Assembly (NCBI GenBank): GCA_024036415.1
Contig: JAMWET010000765.1
Location: forward strand, 408,501 to 472,500
From: Prochilodus magdalenae
Taxonomy: Eukaryota; Chordata; Actinopteri; Characiformes; Prochilodontidae
DNA: 64,000 bases
Direction: 5' to 3'
Shown one piece after another: positions 37,401 to 64,000 of this stretch (position 1 is the stretch's first letter; each line of letters opens with the position of its first letter). The notes below the pieces were generated by a model that searched no databases, was not told where the DNA came from, and worked only from the letters and a program-made list of their open reading frames with translations. The translations under genes and the position numbers were made by a program.

Positions 37401-37531
37401 TACTCAGGGGGGTAAAGCCGCAACTCCTCGATCTCCCCGAGGAAACCGAACAGAGTTCGCATTTGTTCGCTATTAACAGACGCGGACAGGTTGGTGATCT
37501 GAATCACAGCCGTGCCTGACATTCCGCTCAT
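14295..37531 (-). CDS. srek1: Splicing regulatory Glu/Lys-rich protein 1 (SREK1, SFRS12), complete
   Basis: Exons in transcript order (minus strand): 37531-37404, 33497-33364, 29066-28951, 28060-27896, 27211-27033, 25724-25594, 24949-24805, 21605-21495, 20933-20805, 19703-19632, 19088-18962, 14444-14295. All phases join: 1,587 nt including the stop, 528 aa. The start is ATG in a GAGAAACAATGAG context opening MSGMSGTAVIQITNLS. Visible domains: RRM1 about residues 8-86, RRM2 about 171-247, RS-rich region about 290-460, acidic end HGEEEELSTTE. Identity comes from near-verbatim family phrases: LFGFLGEIEELRLYPP, NVDPSKIDEIRRTVYVGNLN, HSNNAIVKPPEMTPQAAAKE. Known role: a nuclear SR-related protein that modulates splice-site choice with other SR proteins. 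Human SREK1 is 508 or 624 aa by isoform. The Glu/Lys-rich block that names the human protein is missing here. Head-to-head with tmc2, tail-to-tail with the receptor. Confidence 0.95.
15625..15945. repeat. Foldback repeat family, internally deleted copy
   Basis: CCCACTCACTGTCCACTCCA joins directly, through TAGAGATGATGGTCTGTGG, to the other arm (GTATACAGAGAAACAGACGG, GGACACTGAGTGTAGAAAC). Roughly half the family consensus is missing. Confidence 0.75.
17008..17775 (-). mobile_element. Dead Tc1-like element, lineage B, copy 2
   Basis: Shares with the 40,465-41,412 copy the end AGCTACACATACAGAAGTA, the middle ACGGACTCGTTGGTCGTCTC, and the end GACCCGTCCTTGCTTACGTC and TTCCTTCTGGGTGCAG. No open frame survives. 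Confidence 0.7.
18962..24949 (-). CDS. srek1: srek1 exons 7-11: RS domain
   Basis: Five exons, 24805-24949, 21495-21605, 20805-20933, 19632-19703 and 18962-19088, encode the Arg/Ser-rich region. Exon 7 carries the longest run of Ser-Arg dipeptides, including HSHSRSRSRSRS. Exon 9 carries DKKGRTPPKGYGRSPRSRS, which aligns with the human DKKSRTPP segment, and exon 11 carries KKEKKRERVRASS. RS dipeptides are phosphorylated by SRPK and CLK kinases and drive nuclear-speckle localisation and SR-protein contacts in this family. Between exons 8 and 9 the human protein has roughly 100 or more Lys/Glu/Arg/Asp residues in a repetitive block; here only about 20 residues link the two parts. Confidence 0.9.
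19866..20634 (-). pseudogene. Tc1/mariner element, lineage A, with both ends
   Basis: Termini CACTATACTGCCAAAAGTAT and the inverted ATACTTTTGGCAATATAG are recognisable. The minus-strand interior gives HVAFRIEQSVESFMEGVSMA, with frameshifts and an internal loss that includes part of the catalytic domain. Confidence 0.8.
22988..23964. mobile_element. Non-autonomous hAT-like element
   Basis: Left end CAGTGGTGGACAAAAGTACA and right end (reverse) CAGTGGTGGACAGTAATGAA form terminal inverted repeats of the hAT type. Flanking octamers CTCTCTGC and CTCTTCAC match at 5 of 8 positions, as a decayed 8-bp target duplication would. There is no transposase. A partial copy lies at 49,028-49,503. Confidence 0.78.
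24512..24755. repeat. Foldback repeat family, partial copy
   Basis: Landmarks GTTTTGGTTGGTGGAAGATT, CTGTGTCTGATCCACTCACA and ATGATCCACCACCCGCATAA are present. It ends within the TATGGTCAGTGGAGCT arm. Confidence 0.75.
25020..25590 (+). pseudogene. Tc1-like transposase N-terminal fragment, lineage C
   Basis: An open stretch at 25,200-25,400 encodes HSVKEVAESAGVWKSTVIRV followed by YQQWLKYQST, a helix-turn-helix DNA-binding domain of Tc1/mariner type. The rest of the transposase is missing. Flanking sequence recurs, inverted, at 34,530-34,660 and 58,785-59,025. Confidence 0.65.
25594..27211 (-). CDS. srek1: srek1 exons 5-6: second RRM and conserved C-flank
   Basis: Exon 5 (27033-27211) encodes TTTAEQLLEFFKQVGEVKF, then TRFAFVEFSNQESV as RNP1 and LAFNGVMFGDRPLK. 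Exon 6 (25594-25724) encodes INHSNNAIVKPPEMTPQ and the helix KELESVMKRVREAQST. This is the most conserved part of the protein and is the surest evidence for srek1 over other RRM/RS genes. Confidence 0.95.
27458..27765. repeat. Foldback repeat family, partial copy
   Basis: CTACACTCACTGCCCATCTT and ATCAGCTCTACTGACCATAT at the left and GCTGATGGACAATGAGCGTA at the right form the outer arms. The centre is deleted. Confidence 0.75.
27896..29066 (-). CDS. srek1: srek1 exons 3-4: inter-RRM linker
   Basis: Exon 3 (28951-29066) encodes KIPEEAKALSLLAPA and then a Gly/Pro/Leu-rich stretch, SLMSGGGLLPIPSPAP. Exon 4 (27896-28060) continues with LGLPLASRGPLSAG and ends with the start of RRM2, RTVYVGNLNSQ. 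The linker is shorter and different in detail from the mammalian one, which has more alanine and proline, but the flanks are conserved. In mammals an alternative start falls in this linker (Met-Thr-Ser-Leu-Met). Here the equivalent is Val-Thr-Ser-Leu-Met, so the short mammalian N-terminal isoform would need a different start codon. Confidence 0.9.
28209..28732 (+). mobile_element. Internally deleted Tc1/mariner element with intact ends, lineage A
   Basis: Ends CACTATATGGCCAAAAGTAT and (reverse) CACTATGTTGCTAAAAGTAT bound 524 bp. The interior retains the start region (AATGAAAGAATG) and the transposase C-terminus, in which ALLEECSEIPKNTFLNLAES and CIKAVVVAKGGSTSY are readable, but the central catalytic part is gone. 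It lies in srek1 intron 3. Confidence 0.85.
29322..29360. repeat. (CT)n microsatellite
   Basis: About 19 CT dinucleotides with one interruption, in srek1 intron 2. Confidence 0.9.
30072..30290. repeat. SINE-like dispersed fish repeat
   Basis: ATTTCTGGCATTTAGCTGAG, CTCTTCTACAGAGCACCTTA and TTATCCGCTGAGCCACACCA are landmarks of a repeat common in teleost genomes; this match is recalled, not searched. There is no coding potential. Confidence 0.55.
30356..30675. mobile_element. MITE related to the 9,727 element
   Basis: The left arm contains GAGAAAAACTAGTATCTCCA. The right arm read in reverse contains GTCCAGTGAAAAACATGTAT followed by CTCCA. The arms pair with each other and match the ends of the 9,727-9,979 element. 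Size is about 320 bp. Confidence 0.65.
31350..31429. repeat. (GA)n microsatellite
   Basis: About 39 GA dinucleotides; flanking sequence is also purine-rich from 31,255. In srek1 intron 2. Confidence 0.95.
32286..32900. repeat. Foldback repeat family, near-complete copy
   Basis: Both arms are present: TGTAGTCCCATCTGTTTCTC at the left and AGAGAAACAGATGCACTACA at the right are inverted counterparts, and likewise GGTGTGTTAGTGTG-type and CACACACTAACATC segments. The centre contains CACTGCACTGTGCAGCAGCA. Confidence 0.8.
33364..37531 (-). CDS. srek1: srek1 exons 1-2: first RRM
   Basis: Exon 1 (37404-37531, phase 2 end) and exon 2 (33364-33497) encode the N-terminal RRM. AVIQITNLSASV is the RNP2-like strand and SKVCYIKYREPSS the RNP1-like strand. 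This RRM is atypical: RNP1 has Tyr-Ile-Lys-Tyr where a canonical one has Gly-Phe-Gly-Phe-Val. The exon joining is exact (GA plus C gives Asp in PPDNMP), matching the conserved family sequence. Intron 1 (33,498-37,403) holds a 41-bp minisatellite and an ATTAGTGC repeat. Confidence 0.92.
33940..34475. repeat. Degenerate ATTAGTGCAT-type tandem repeat
   Basis: About 530 bp built of ATTATTAGTGCATGTAATTA and variants (GTGCAACAGATTATTAGTGC). Unit length varies between roughly 18 and 40 bp. In srek1 intron 1. Confidence 0.8.
34530..34660 (-). repeat. Tc1-like lineage C end fragment
   Basis: TCTCAATCTATGGATCCCAT followed by a GCACAGTGCCACCTGCAGGT segment matches, inverted, the left part of the 25,020-25,590 element. 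Confidence 0.6.
35345..36668. repeat. 41-bp minisatellite, about 32 copies
   Basis: The unit is GTTAAACCCCCCACAGTTCA followed by GTCTCACTCCTGTACAGTAC and A. Copies are nearly identical; recurrent variants are TG or TT in ACAGTxCAG, GTACGGTAC for GTACAGTAC, and one extra C in a few. Each unit carries TGTACAGTACA, a 5-bp inverted repeat around one base. In srek1 intron 1. Confidence 0.97.
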
Positions 37532-37771
37532 TGTTTCTCCTCAGGTTTGAACTATAAAACACTGATAAACGTGTATAAAGTGGCCTGTTTGTAGCTAGTT
37601 AGCCAGCAAGCTAACCCCAGGCAGATCTAAAATTCCCAGAACCGTTTGTGCAGCGGTGCACTGTGGTCTGGGTCTGCACCGCTCAGGCAACAGCGCTACC
37701 CTCTGTCTGGAGGGTTCAGGACAGCAACATGTAGAACAGCGGGTATACTGTACACTGATATACACCTATAA

Positions 37772-38335
37772 CGTTAACACCACCTCATTGTGGTGGACTC
37801 GGTGTGCAGTTTATCAGCTCCACTGACCGTATAGGAGCACTCTGTAGTTGTACAGTTCCAGACTGTAGTACATCTGTTTCTCTGTATGCTTTATTACCCT
37901 GTTCTTCAATGGTCAGGACCACCACAGGACCACCACAGAGCAGGTATTATGTGGGTGGTGGATCATTCTCAGTACTGCAGTGACAATGATGTGGTGGTGG
38001 TGTGTTAGTGTGTTTTGTGCTGGTGTGAGTGGATCAGACACAGCAGTACTGCTGGAGTGTTTAAACACTGTGGCCACTCACTGTCCACTCTATTAGACAC
38101 TCCTACCTTGCTGGTCCACCTTGTAGCTGTACAGTTAGAGACAACATCTCACCTGCTGCTGCACAGTGCAGTGTTGGTCATCTTCTAGCCCTTTATCAGT
38201 GGTCACAGGACGCTGCCCACAGGATGCTGCCCACAGGGCGCTGTTGGCCGGATAGTTTTTGTTAGTGGACAATTGTCAGTCAAGCAGTTACACTGAGGAG
38301 TCCAGCAGCACTGCTGTGCCTGATCCACCCACAAC
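37772..38335. repeat. Foldback repeat family, near-complete copy
   Basis: From TATCAGCTCCACTGACCGTA through TGTTAGTGTGTTTTGTGCTG to CTGATCCACCCACAACAACA. It lies 250 bp upstream of the srek1 start codon, so it may overlap the promoter. Confidence 0.8.
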
Positions 38336-38559
38336 AACACAACTGCTGTTATTGTTTGATGATTCCATGTATTAAAGGTAAAATGCTGTTCAGCTATTCC
38401 TCCACTGTGTAAAACATTGACCCTTTAGGTACTAAATCAACTAGTTAATAAAATTATATTGACTACTGGGTTCAGTTTCTCTACCACACCCAGATGCGAT
38501 CACTCCCAGACTTGCTGAACCGAAACACTACTTAAATAGAACCTGTCTGGTAATGTGAG

Positions 38560-39420
38560 GCAGCTAGAAGGTCTCAAACAGCACAACACGATGCTACGTT
38601 CGAAAGAGATTCGCAAACAGATACAGAACAAAGTCATGGAGCTCTCTCGTCTGCAAAGGTTTCATAGCTATTGCTGAGGCTCTGGGAATACAGAGAACCC
38701 AATGAGAGTGGTTAACCACAAGTGCAGAAACCTGGAACAGTGGAGAACCTTCCCAGGAGTGGTCGCCTAGCAAACTTTAACCAAAAGTGCTTCAACAACA
38801 CATTCAGGAGGTCACAGAAGAACCCAGATGAACGTCTGCTGACCTGTAGGCCTCATTGGCCTCAGTTAAGGTTACTGTACATGACTCTGCAGTAAGAAAG
38901 ACACTGGAGTAACAATGGCCTCTACTTTTTCCTTTTTTTAATCTTGTTTTAAATGTAGTTGGATGATCTGAAACCTTTACATGTGATTAAAAGAGATGCA
39001 ACTTTTGCACAAGCTGCACAGCTAAGCCATACAGTTCTTCTCCAACACTCAGCAGATGTCTCACTCTCAGCTCTTTTCTGTTCTCAGATACACACACACA
39101 CACATATCCCTCCTGGGTGGACTCTGGCCCTGACCATGACAACCTCATACCAACAGTGAAACATGGTGGTGGTAGTGTGATGGTCTGGTGCTGCTTTGTT
39201 TCTGCAGGTCCTGGATGACTTGTCATAATTGCTTGAACCATGTGTTCTGATCTCTAGCAGAACATTCTAAAGGACACGTCCTTCCGGCAGTTTCTTACCT
39301 TAAGCTCAAGCGCACCTATGGCCCCATGATCCTGTACAATAAGAGTCCCCATAAATATGAACCAGTGCAATAAATACTAGAGAACACACGACCTAGAACC
39401 AACATTTCTTGAGCACTTCT
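38560..39420 (+). pseudogene. Dead Tc1-like transposase, lineage D
   Basis: Plus-strand phrases RSKEIRKQIQNKVMELS (N-terminal DNA-binding region) and, about 550 bp on, [17 protein letters not shown] (typical block between the catalytic Asp residues) identify a Tc1-like transposase. Stops and frameshifts interrupt it, and the catalytic C-terminus is unrecognisable. Confidence 0.75.
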
Positions 39421-40464
39421 TGAACACGCTGTATGTGTTCTGTTTGCTGTAGGAGTGAGAGCCTTACAGCACAGCTTCCGCTAAATGTTCGGTGCTCAGG
39501 CACCTCAGGGAGCTGCACTCTCAGTGGTCATTACCAGAATGACCCATTAACTCAGGCTATACAAATAGCCCGTGTTCTCCATTTTGAGATGAGATGCGGT
39601 CAGCATCCGCACCAAACAAGTTACATTAACATTTAAGTGCTGCTCATTCACATTACATGAAGCCAACCATCAATTATTCACTTACCATCATTCGAGAAGT
39701 TCCTGAAAACTTTTCGTGCAGTTTTGACCACCGCTTTGATCACCTATGATCGCACTAGTCATGCCGTATGTGAGTGGACTTGACTGTAAAGTGTGCCAAC
39801 ACATTTCACTTTCATGTCAGTACAGGTTTGTGGGGGCAGATTTCGGTGATGTCCAGGAGGACAGACCGATGACTATGTTGTGGCTCGTCTGTGAAAAGTG
39901 AAACCCCTCCTGAAACGTCAGGCAAGAGCCTGGGTGACTCATATGGCATGTGGGTGTGCGCCTGTCTCTGTCTGTGTCTGTGTTTGTGAGTGTATATGTT
40001 ACCATATCTCATACATGTGTAATATTCCAGCTCACATATCGCAGTGTACCGATCGCTTCCATAGTCGGAGCTCTCAGACTATCCGCTGGTTTAACAGCAG
40101 GACTTCTTCCGTCCTGACATATAACCAGCGATATGAAACTGTAAAGCTTAATACACTGTGAAATGTGTTTAATTGGCTCTGAAAGGAAACCTAAACCTTC
40201 ATTAAATGTTTAAGGGTGCTCGTCTTGTGACAAGTGCAAGGTGTCATGTGTCCCAGTGAGTGAGAGTGTATCTGACAGTTTAATCAGACACAATATGCTG
40301 TCTTGCTGGTCCTAAGCAACTACTGATGTGTTAAGTGAGCCTTGAAATGACAAATAGCTGAATGAATGCTCCTTAACTAGAAATCCTTTTATGTGCTCAT
40401 CGGTTCTATTCTTTCCTCAACCTACTGCCAGATACAAAAGAACAGCACAGCAGAATGAAGTGTG

Positions 40465-41412
40465 GGATTGCAGTTGTACTGGGAAGGAGGAGAAACGTTC
40501 CCAGGAACAATAAATGATGATACATTAAGACTGATATGATCAAAATTTATTAAGCTACACATACAAAAGTCTGTCCCTCAGTATGGTGTCGGGCCGGTGT
40601 GTTTGCTAACCTATCATGCCAGATGTCTCGGCATGGAGTTGTAGAGGTTCCTAATGATCTCCTGTGATAATCCATCCCATGCAGCTTGAATATTCTCACG
40701 CAGCTCCTGCAGATGGTGGAGGAGGAGGGGCACCAGGCCTTCTGCAGGCAATGTGTGATAACAAGCCAATCATCTTTGTGCTGACCATGCTGACTCCACA
40801 CAAAGATTCGTTGGTGGTCTCCACCGAGACAAAAGCGGGACTCGTTACTGAAGATGATCCACTGCCGTTTTGAGTCACTCCATGACAGTCTGGCACGACA
40901 CCTTTGCAGTTTTTGGCCACGTTCACGTGGTGTTGAGGACAGTCGTCGTAATGGTCTGTGTGCGTGTGGTCCTGCACTAACAGGACTCACTAAAAGTATG
41001 TAATTGTAGCAGCTGGGTCACTCTGCGCATGTCAGCAGCGTGATATGGTAGTATCCTCGTGACCCGTATGGCGTGCAATACGTCAGTGAGACCATCTTGC
41101 TTCCCGAAGCCCTGCAATGTGACCCCCAACTGCCCCAACTTGCAACTGCTCTAATTGCTTTCAAACTCTTCTCTGAGACGTGCTTCATGTGCAAAGGATG
41201 CTACCAACACAACAGCACAAGTCAGAATGGAAAGCATGTGCAACAGGACGATCTTATATAGTCAGCCAGGTACAGAGATAAGACCCGTCCTTGCTCACGT
41301 CACATGCGCGGTTGAGTGTAAAACTTGAATCATTAGCCTGTCTCATGATGTCATACCTACCCACCAAGCTTCATTCCTGAGGGGTGATTCCCTCTGGGTG
41401 CAGATATTTTTT
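40465..41412 (-). pseudogene. Dead Tc1-like element, lineage B, longest copy
   Basis: The minus-strand open stretch 40,990-40,550 includes LSWSDSKRQWIIFSNESRFC, in which SNESRFC is a degenerate form of the Tc1 catalytic SDESRFC; the active Asp has become Asn. Termini match the copies at 3,583 and 17,008. Frame breaks lie on both sides. Confidence 0.75.
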
Positions 41413-41449
41413 TTATGATGGGCGTATAAATATATACATATGCATACCT

Positions 41450-41454
41450 ATTAC

Positions 41455-41499
<45 letters not shown>

Positions 41500-41643
41500 A
41501 ATGTATATGTATATGTATGTTTATATGTGTATGTATATGTACATGTATATGTATATGTATATGTATATGTGTATGTATATGTACATGTATATGTATATGT
41601 ATATGTATATGTGTATGTATATGTATATGTGTATGTGTATGTG

Positions 41644-41685
<42 letters not shown>

Positions 41686-41721
41686 AATGTATATGTTTAT
41701 GTATATGTATATGTATATGTT

Positions 41722-41757
<36 letters not shown>

Positions 41758-41847
41758 AATGTATATGTATATGTAAATGTATATGTATATGTAAATGTAT
41801 ATGTTTATGTATATATATATGTATATGTATATGTAAATGTATATGTG

Positions 41848-41887
<40 letters not shown>

Positions 41888-41943
41888 AATATGTATATGT
41901 ATATGTATATGTGTACGTATATGTAAATGTATATGTGTATGTG

Positions 41944-41979
<36 letters not shown>

Positions 41980-41984
41980 AATGC

Positions 41985-42021
<37 letters not shown>

Positions 42022-42026
42022 AATGC

Positions 42027-42087
<61 letters not shown>

Positions 42088-42135
42088 AATGTATATGTGT
42101 ATGTGTATGTATATGTGTATGTGTATGTGTATGTG

Positions 42136-42171
<36 letters not shown>

Positions 42172-42176
42172 AATGC

Positions 42177-42213
<37 letters not shown>

Positions 42214-42344
42214 AATGCATATGTATATGTATATGTATATGTAAATGTATATGTATATGTAAATGTATATGTGTATGTGTATGTATATGTGTATGTGTAT
42301 GTGTATGTGTATGTATATGTATATGTATATGTATATGTAAATGC

Positions 42345-42381
<37 letters not shown>

Positions 42382-42386
42382 AATGC

Positions 42387-42458
<72 letters not shown>

Positions 42459-42495
42459 GTATGTGTATGTATATGTGTATGTGTATGTGTATGTG

Positions 42496-42537
<42 letters not shown>

Positions 42538-42577
42538 AATGTGTATGTGTATGTGTATGTATATGTATATGTATATG

Positions 42578-42624
<47 letters not shown>

Positions 42625-42680
42625 ATGTATATGTGTATGTGTATGTGTAAGGAATATGTATATGTATATGTATGTTTATA
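41450..42680. repeat. TATATG hexanucleotide satellite, about 200 units
   Basis: A 1.2-kb array of TATATG with variants GTATGTG and GTAAATG. Because the unit is two codons long, several frames stay open on both strands (Tyr-Val, His-Ile, Thr-Tyr repeats); none is a gene. AAATGCAT variants occur as doublets 42 bp apart starting at 41,979, 42,171 and 42,339, showing higher-order duplication. The array ends 240 bp before the tmc2 ATG. Confidence 0.97.
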
Positions 42681-42919
42681 TGGCTCAAACATGATCTGAA
42701 TTAGCTTTCTATGACTTCTATTTCTCCTTTGACTGACCAGCTGATACTACAGCCCCAGACATTAGCCATAGCCGATGGGGAGATCACGTGGTGTTGCCAT
42801 GGCTATAGGGAGTCAGTTACTGGATAGCAGCTGCACACCTGCGCTGGTGGAATGTGCTAGATTACCTGCATCCAGAAAACAACATTCCAGCGCAGACGGA
42901 GCATCTCTGAACATCCAAC

Positions 42920-61235
<18,316 letters not shown>

Positions 61236-61366
61236 CATCCTATCCGGATGATGCAGTATGTTGTGTACTGTCTGTGTGGTTAATCAAGCTTCCCGGGAAT
61301 GATTAGGAATAGAGACTTTAAGGCATTGTAGGCTGTTGTAAGTTGGTAAATGTTACCTAAAGGTAC

Positions 61367-61372
61367 AATAAA
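61367..61372 (+). terminator. tmc2: Probable polyadenylation signal of tmc2
   Basis: AATAAA is 132 bp after the tmc2 stop. A second AATAAA lies at 61,571-61,576, before the next repeat. Either could define the 3' end. Confidence 0.5.
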
Positions 61373-61721
61373 TAAGTCATACTGGTACAGTGTCTATGTA
61401 ATTTATGAGAGCATAATCCTGACAAACAGTTAGCTCTGCTCTGTGACTCATTAACACATAACTAAAATTTGTATTGTAACGTTTTAAAGTGACATAATTC
61501 ATGTTTCTAACTCAAATAATCAGTGTTTTTGTTCATCTGACCAATCAGCATTTATTCTACTGTCTTTTATAATAAATTAAAAGTGAAATCTATGGTGTGT
61601 GTATGTGTGTTTCTGTGATAATAATGCTGTTACCAAGTAATTAATGCAGGTCTTCCTAGCTATAAGCAGTACAAGCAGTTTCTTAGAGCCTCCGAGCCAT
61701 CAGGACCCTCAGAGCACATGT

Positions 61722-62195
61722 ATATCTCACTGTCCACTCTATCACACACTCCTACCTTGCTGGTCCACCTTGTAGATTTACAGTCAGAGACAATAGCTCA
61801 TCTGCTGCTGCACAGTGCAGTGTTGATCATCCTCTAGTTCTTCATCAGTGGGCACAGGACACTGCCTCACAGGACGCTGTCGGCTGGATAGTTTTGGTTG
61901 GTGGACGATTCTCAGTCCAGCAGTGACACTGAGGTGTCCAGCAGCACTGCTGTGTCTGATCCACTCACACCAGCACCACTTCAGCGTCACTACAGTGCTG
62001 AGAATGATCCACCACCCACATAATACCTGCTCTGTGGTGGTCCCATGGGGGTCCTGAACATTGAAGAACAGGGTATTGAAGTATACAGAGAAACAGATGG
62101 ACTACAGTCTGGAACTATAGAACTACAGCGTGCTCTATATGGTCATTGGAGCTGATAAAGTGGACGTTGGGATGTGGCTGTAATGTTAAGGTGGA
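61722..62195. repeat. Foldback repeat family, partial copy
   Basis: TCTCACTGTCCACTCTATCA, CATCTGCTGCTGCACAGTGC, GTTTTGGTTGGTGGACGATT, ACTGCTGTGTCTGATCCACT, AGAGAAACAGATGGACTACA and ATATGGTCATTGGAGCTGAT occur in order. Confidence 0.8.
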
Positions 62196-62954
62196 TTGGT
62201 GTGTAATAGTGATTTTCCAATCACCTGGGCAATTGAGTAACTGTGTGCCAACAGGTAGAACCAGACATTTCTGGTCTCCGCCCAGTACACAGCCTCAGAA
62301 ATGCAGTGAGCATGTGTGGGTGTTTGTAATAACTGGTTGAGTTCCATTCCTCTTCTATTCATTTGAGATACTCTTCACAGACAGGTAGGACGTCTCGGTC
62401 TTCCTCCTATGCTTTACCTGTTAGTGAATATGGCTTTGAACATACTTTCAGTTAGCTTACATGCACATGCATGATGTACGTCTGTCAGCTGAAGTGTGAT
62501 TGAGTTTGTCAAAGTCACCACTTGTCTAGAGTTTTATCTAGATTTCCTTGTTCATACTCAGAAATCCAAATGGTGTCAGTGAGTGGTTCGGTTAGCCATG
62601 CAAATGTTGCTAATACTGAATGAAAGAATAGTCAGAGAATGTGCAGTAGGGAGAACTGCCACTATGTCACCTCTTGTGGGTGTGTCAAACACAGGAAGGT
62701 GCTTCTGAGCAGGTTAGAAATGAATGGGTTATACTTAAGTGAATGCTTTATGTTTATGCTTTATTTATATTTAAAATGGCAAATAATCTTGAGTTATTGG
62801 ACTGTAATGGCACCTTATACACTACCAATCTAAATTTTGACCCAGCTCCTCACAGCAGGTTCTCCTCATACCAGGCTCTCCTCATAGTAGGTTCTCCTTC
62901 TGTTAATTTAAGCTTTACTCAATAAAAGTAAAAAAAGATCAAGTTGTAAACTAG

Positions 62955-63320
62955 CCCCTTATGGAATTTTACAGTCCACCTTAAACCCTCAAAAGAATGA
63001 ACCAGCTTTCCTAACCTGCAGTGGAGGCTGATAGAACAAGGTTCTAAGCAGGTTTGGAGCAATTCTATTGGTCGGTCCATCATGAATATTCACTAACCTG
63101 AAAGGAGGACGAGAGCTTTTACACTGTGCAGAAAAAGAGATCAAAGTTTTACACCACTAAATATATATTAGAAGTGGAGATATGGAGAAATATCATACTT
63201 TGCTACATCAGGAGTAAATGTGGTGTATCAGGATGTGTGCTGTTTCAGACACTCATCAGTTGGAGCTGATAAGTGTAAGTCTGTAGAGTCTTTAAGATCA
63301 CCAACATCCTCCAAATTTGA
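62955..63320 (-). repeat. MITE-like dispersed repeat, copy 2 (inverted)
   Basis: TGGAGGCTGATAGAACAAGG, GGTCCATCATGAATATTCAC, AGAGATCAAAGTTTTACACC and GTAGAGTCTTTAAGATCACC are reverse counterparts of 905-1,275 in order. Confidence 0.75.
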
Positions 63321-63787
63321 ACGGTAGTGCACATATATAGTGCATAACCAATAAGCTCACTAGCCAATCAGAAGCATCCTCCTGCTTAAAACCCCTTTGC
63401 TGTAGAAGGAAAGAGGCATACAGGTTCGTTTCCTTTTTAGAATAAGAAGAAGGTCAGGGACAAGTGGTAAGGCATTTAGCTCCATTTGCTGGGACTTGCT
63501 CATAGACGCCCTCTGGTGTTTAACAGTGATATTTTGGATATAACTGGTGATATAATTGGGAGTGTCCAGGCTCCTCCTAAACTGGCATATGGGCATATAT
63601 TTAAAGGTCATGGGTCAATTCATTGGACTCATTTGGTTTCCCTCGACATGTGTCCTCGAGGTTGGCCAACTTGAGAGCTTGAAAAGATGGACACAGTCTT
63701 AGTTTCTGTCTGATTGGTTGAGGCTGTATGATAGGGATAATATGGGATTCCATCCATGTCCTAATAAACACTTCCTTATCTTTCCAG

Positions 63788-63860
63788 AGTCCTCAATATG
63801 TCTTTCTTCCACAATCTTATCAAAAAGTTTACGGCTGATAAGTCGAAAGACGATGACAAG
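63788..63860 (+). CDS. Probable first coding exon of an unidentified downstream gene
   Basis: A TTTCCAG acceptor at 63,781-63,787 precedes an exon with ATG at 63,798 and 21 codons reading MSFFHNLIKKFTADKSKDDD plus Lys, followed by a GTTAGT donor at 63,861. A further CAG acceptor at 63,993-63,995 would continue in phase 0 with Gly, cut by the window end. The short basic/acidic peptide resembles the start of a cytoplasmic protein, but the family was not recognised. The upstream AG would make the first exon non-coding. The call rests only on splice signals and an in-frame ATG. Confidence 0.4.
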
Positions 63861-64000
63861 GTTAGTCCAGAGCAGTGCTGACACTGTTGGCTGTGGTGAG
63901 AAAGTGGAATTCATGTTGCATCTGCCTTTAAAGTGTCACGGTGTCGGTGCTCTCTCTGACAACGCTGCTGTGTGTATGTGTGTGTGTTATGGCAGGGTAA

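Larger units (their letters stand above)
37532..42919. promoter_or_regulatory. Divergent intergenic region between srek1 and tmc2
   Basis: The 5.4-kb head-to-head gap must hold both promoters. From the srek1 side: a relatively CpG-containing 5' region near 37,540-37,700, a foldback repeat at 37,772-38,335, a Tc1-like remnant at 38,560-39,420, a stretch without recognised content at 39,420-40,460, a second Tc1-like remnant at 40,465-41,412, the TATATG satellite at 41,450-42,680, and about 240 bp of unique sequence before the tmc2 ATG. The two promoters are well separated by repeats, so a shared bidirectional promoter is unlikely. No TATA box was confidently assigned. Confidence 0.5.
61236..63787. 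other. Intergenic region after tmc2
   Basis: Contains the tmc2 3' UTR, a foldback repeat (61,722-62,195), about 750 bp without recognised content, and an inverted MITE-like copy (62,955-63,320). No gene was seen before the exon at 63,788. Confidence 0.6.

Noticed and set aside
40550..40990. 146-codon frame as a host gene
   Set aside because: It contains a degenerate Tc1 transposase motif and its flanks recur at 3,583 and 17,008.
41357..42699. Open frames of 443, 419 and 295 codons on both strands
   Set aside because: They are read-through of the TATATG satellite; a 6-bp unit keeps frames open and gives only dipeptide repeats.

Overview
This window is nuclear DNA of a ray-finned fish. The evidence is many short GT-AG exons, long introns full of microsatellites and Tc1/mariner and hAT debris, and vertebrate proteins that can be read exon by exon. 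The style of the dispersed repeats suggests an otophysan such as a characin or catfish, but that is inference. No bacterial, viral or CRISPR-like system was seen.

Layout: (1) 399-11,548, plus strand: the 3' part of a gp130-family type I cytokine receptor, closest by eye to OSMR/LIFR. It has three fibronectin III domains, a transmembrane exon, a box-1 exon and a 182-codon terminal exon; the N-terminal half lies outside the window. (2) 37,531 down to 14,295, minus strand: a complete 12-exon srek1 gene (528 aa; two RRMs and an RS domain), tail-to-tail with the receptor. (3) 42,920-61,235, plus strand: a complete 20-exon tmc2 gene (912 aa), a hair-cell mechanotransduction channel subunit, head-to-head with srek1 across 5.4 kb. 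(4) 63,788-64,000: the probable first coding exon of an unidentified plus-strand gene. All three main gene models join in frame at every splice site, and the srek1 and tmc2 coding lengths divide exactly by three.

The rest is introns and intergenic DNA holding an unusually rich set of repeats. These include a foldback family in about nine places, four lineages of dead Tc1-like elements, a hAT-like element with CAGTGGTGG termini, several MITEs with recognisable inverted ends, a 41-bp minisatellite (about 32 copies) in srek1 intron 1, a 1.2-kb TATATG satellite just upstream of tmc2, a palindromic pair of retroposon ends with (TTAGA)n tails, and purine/pyrimidine tracts in introns of the receptor and tmc2.

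The three genes have no evident shared pathway: cytokine signalling, splicing regulation and hearing. The points most worth a second look are the missing Glu/Lys-rich block in srek1, the pore-helix substitutions in tmc2, the (GT)n tract touching a tmc2 splice acceptor, the higher-order structure of the TATATG satellite, and the unassigned exon at the right edge.
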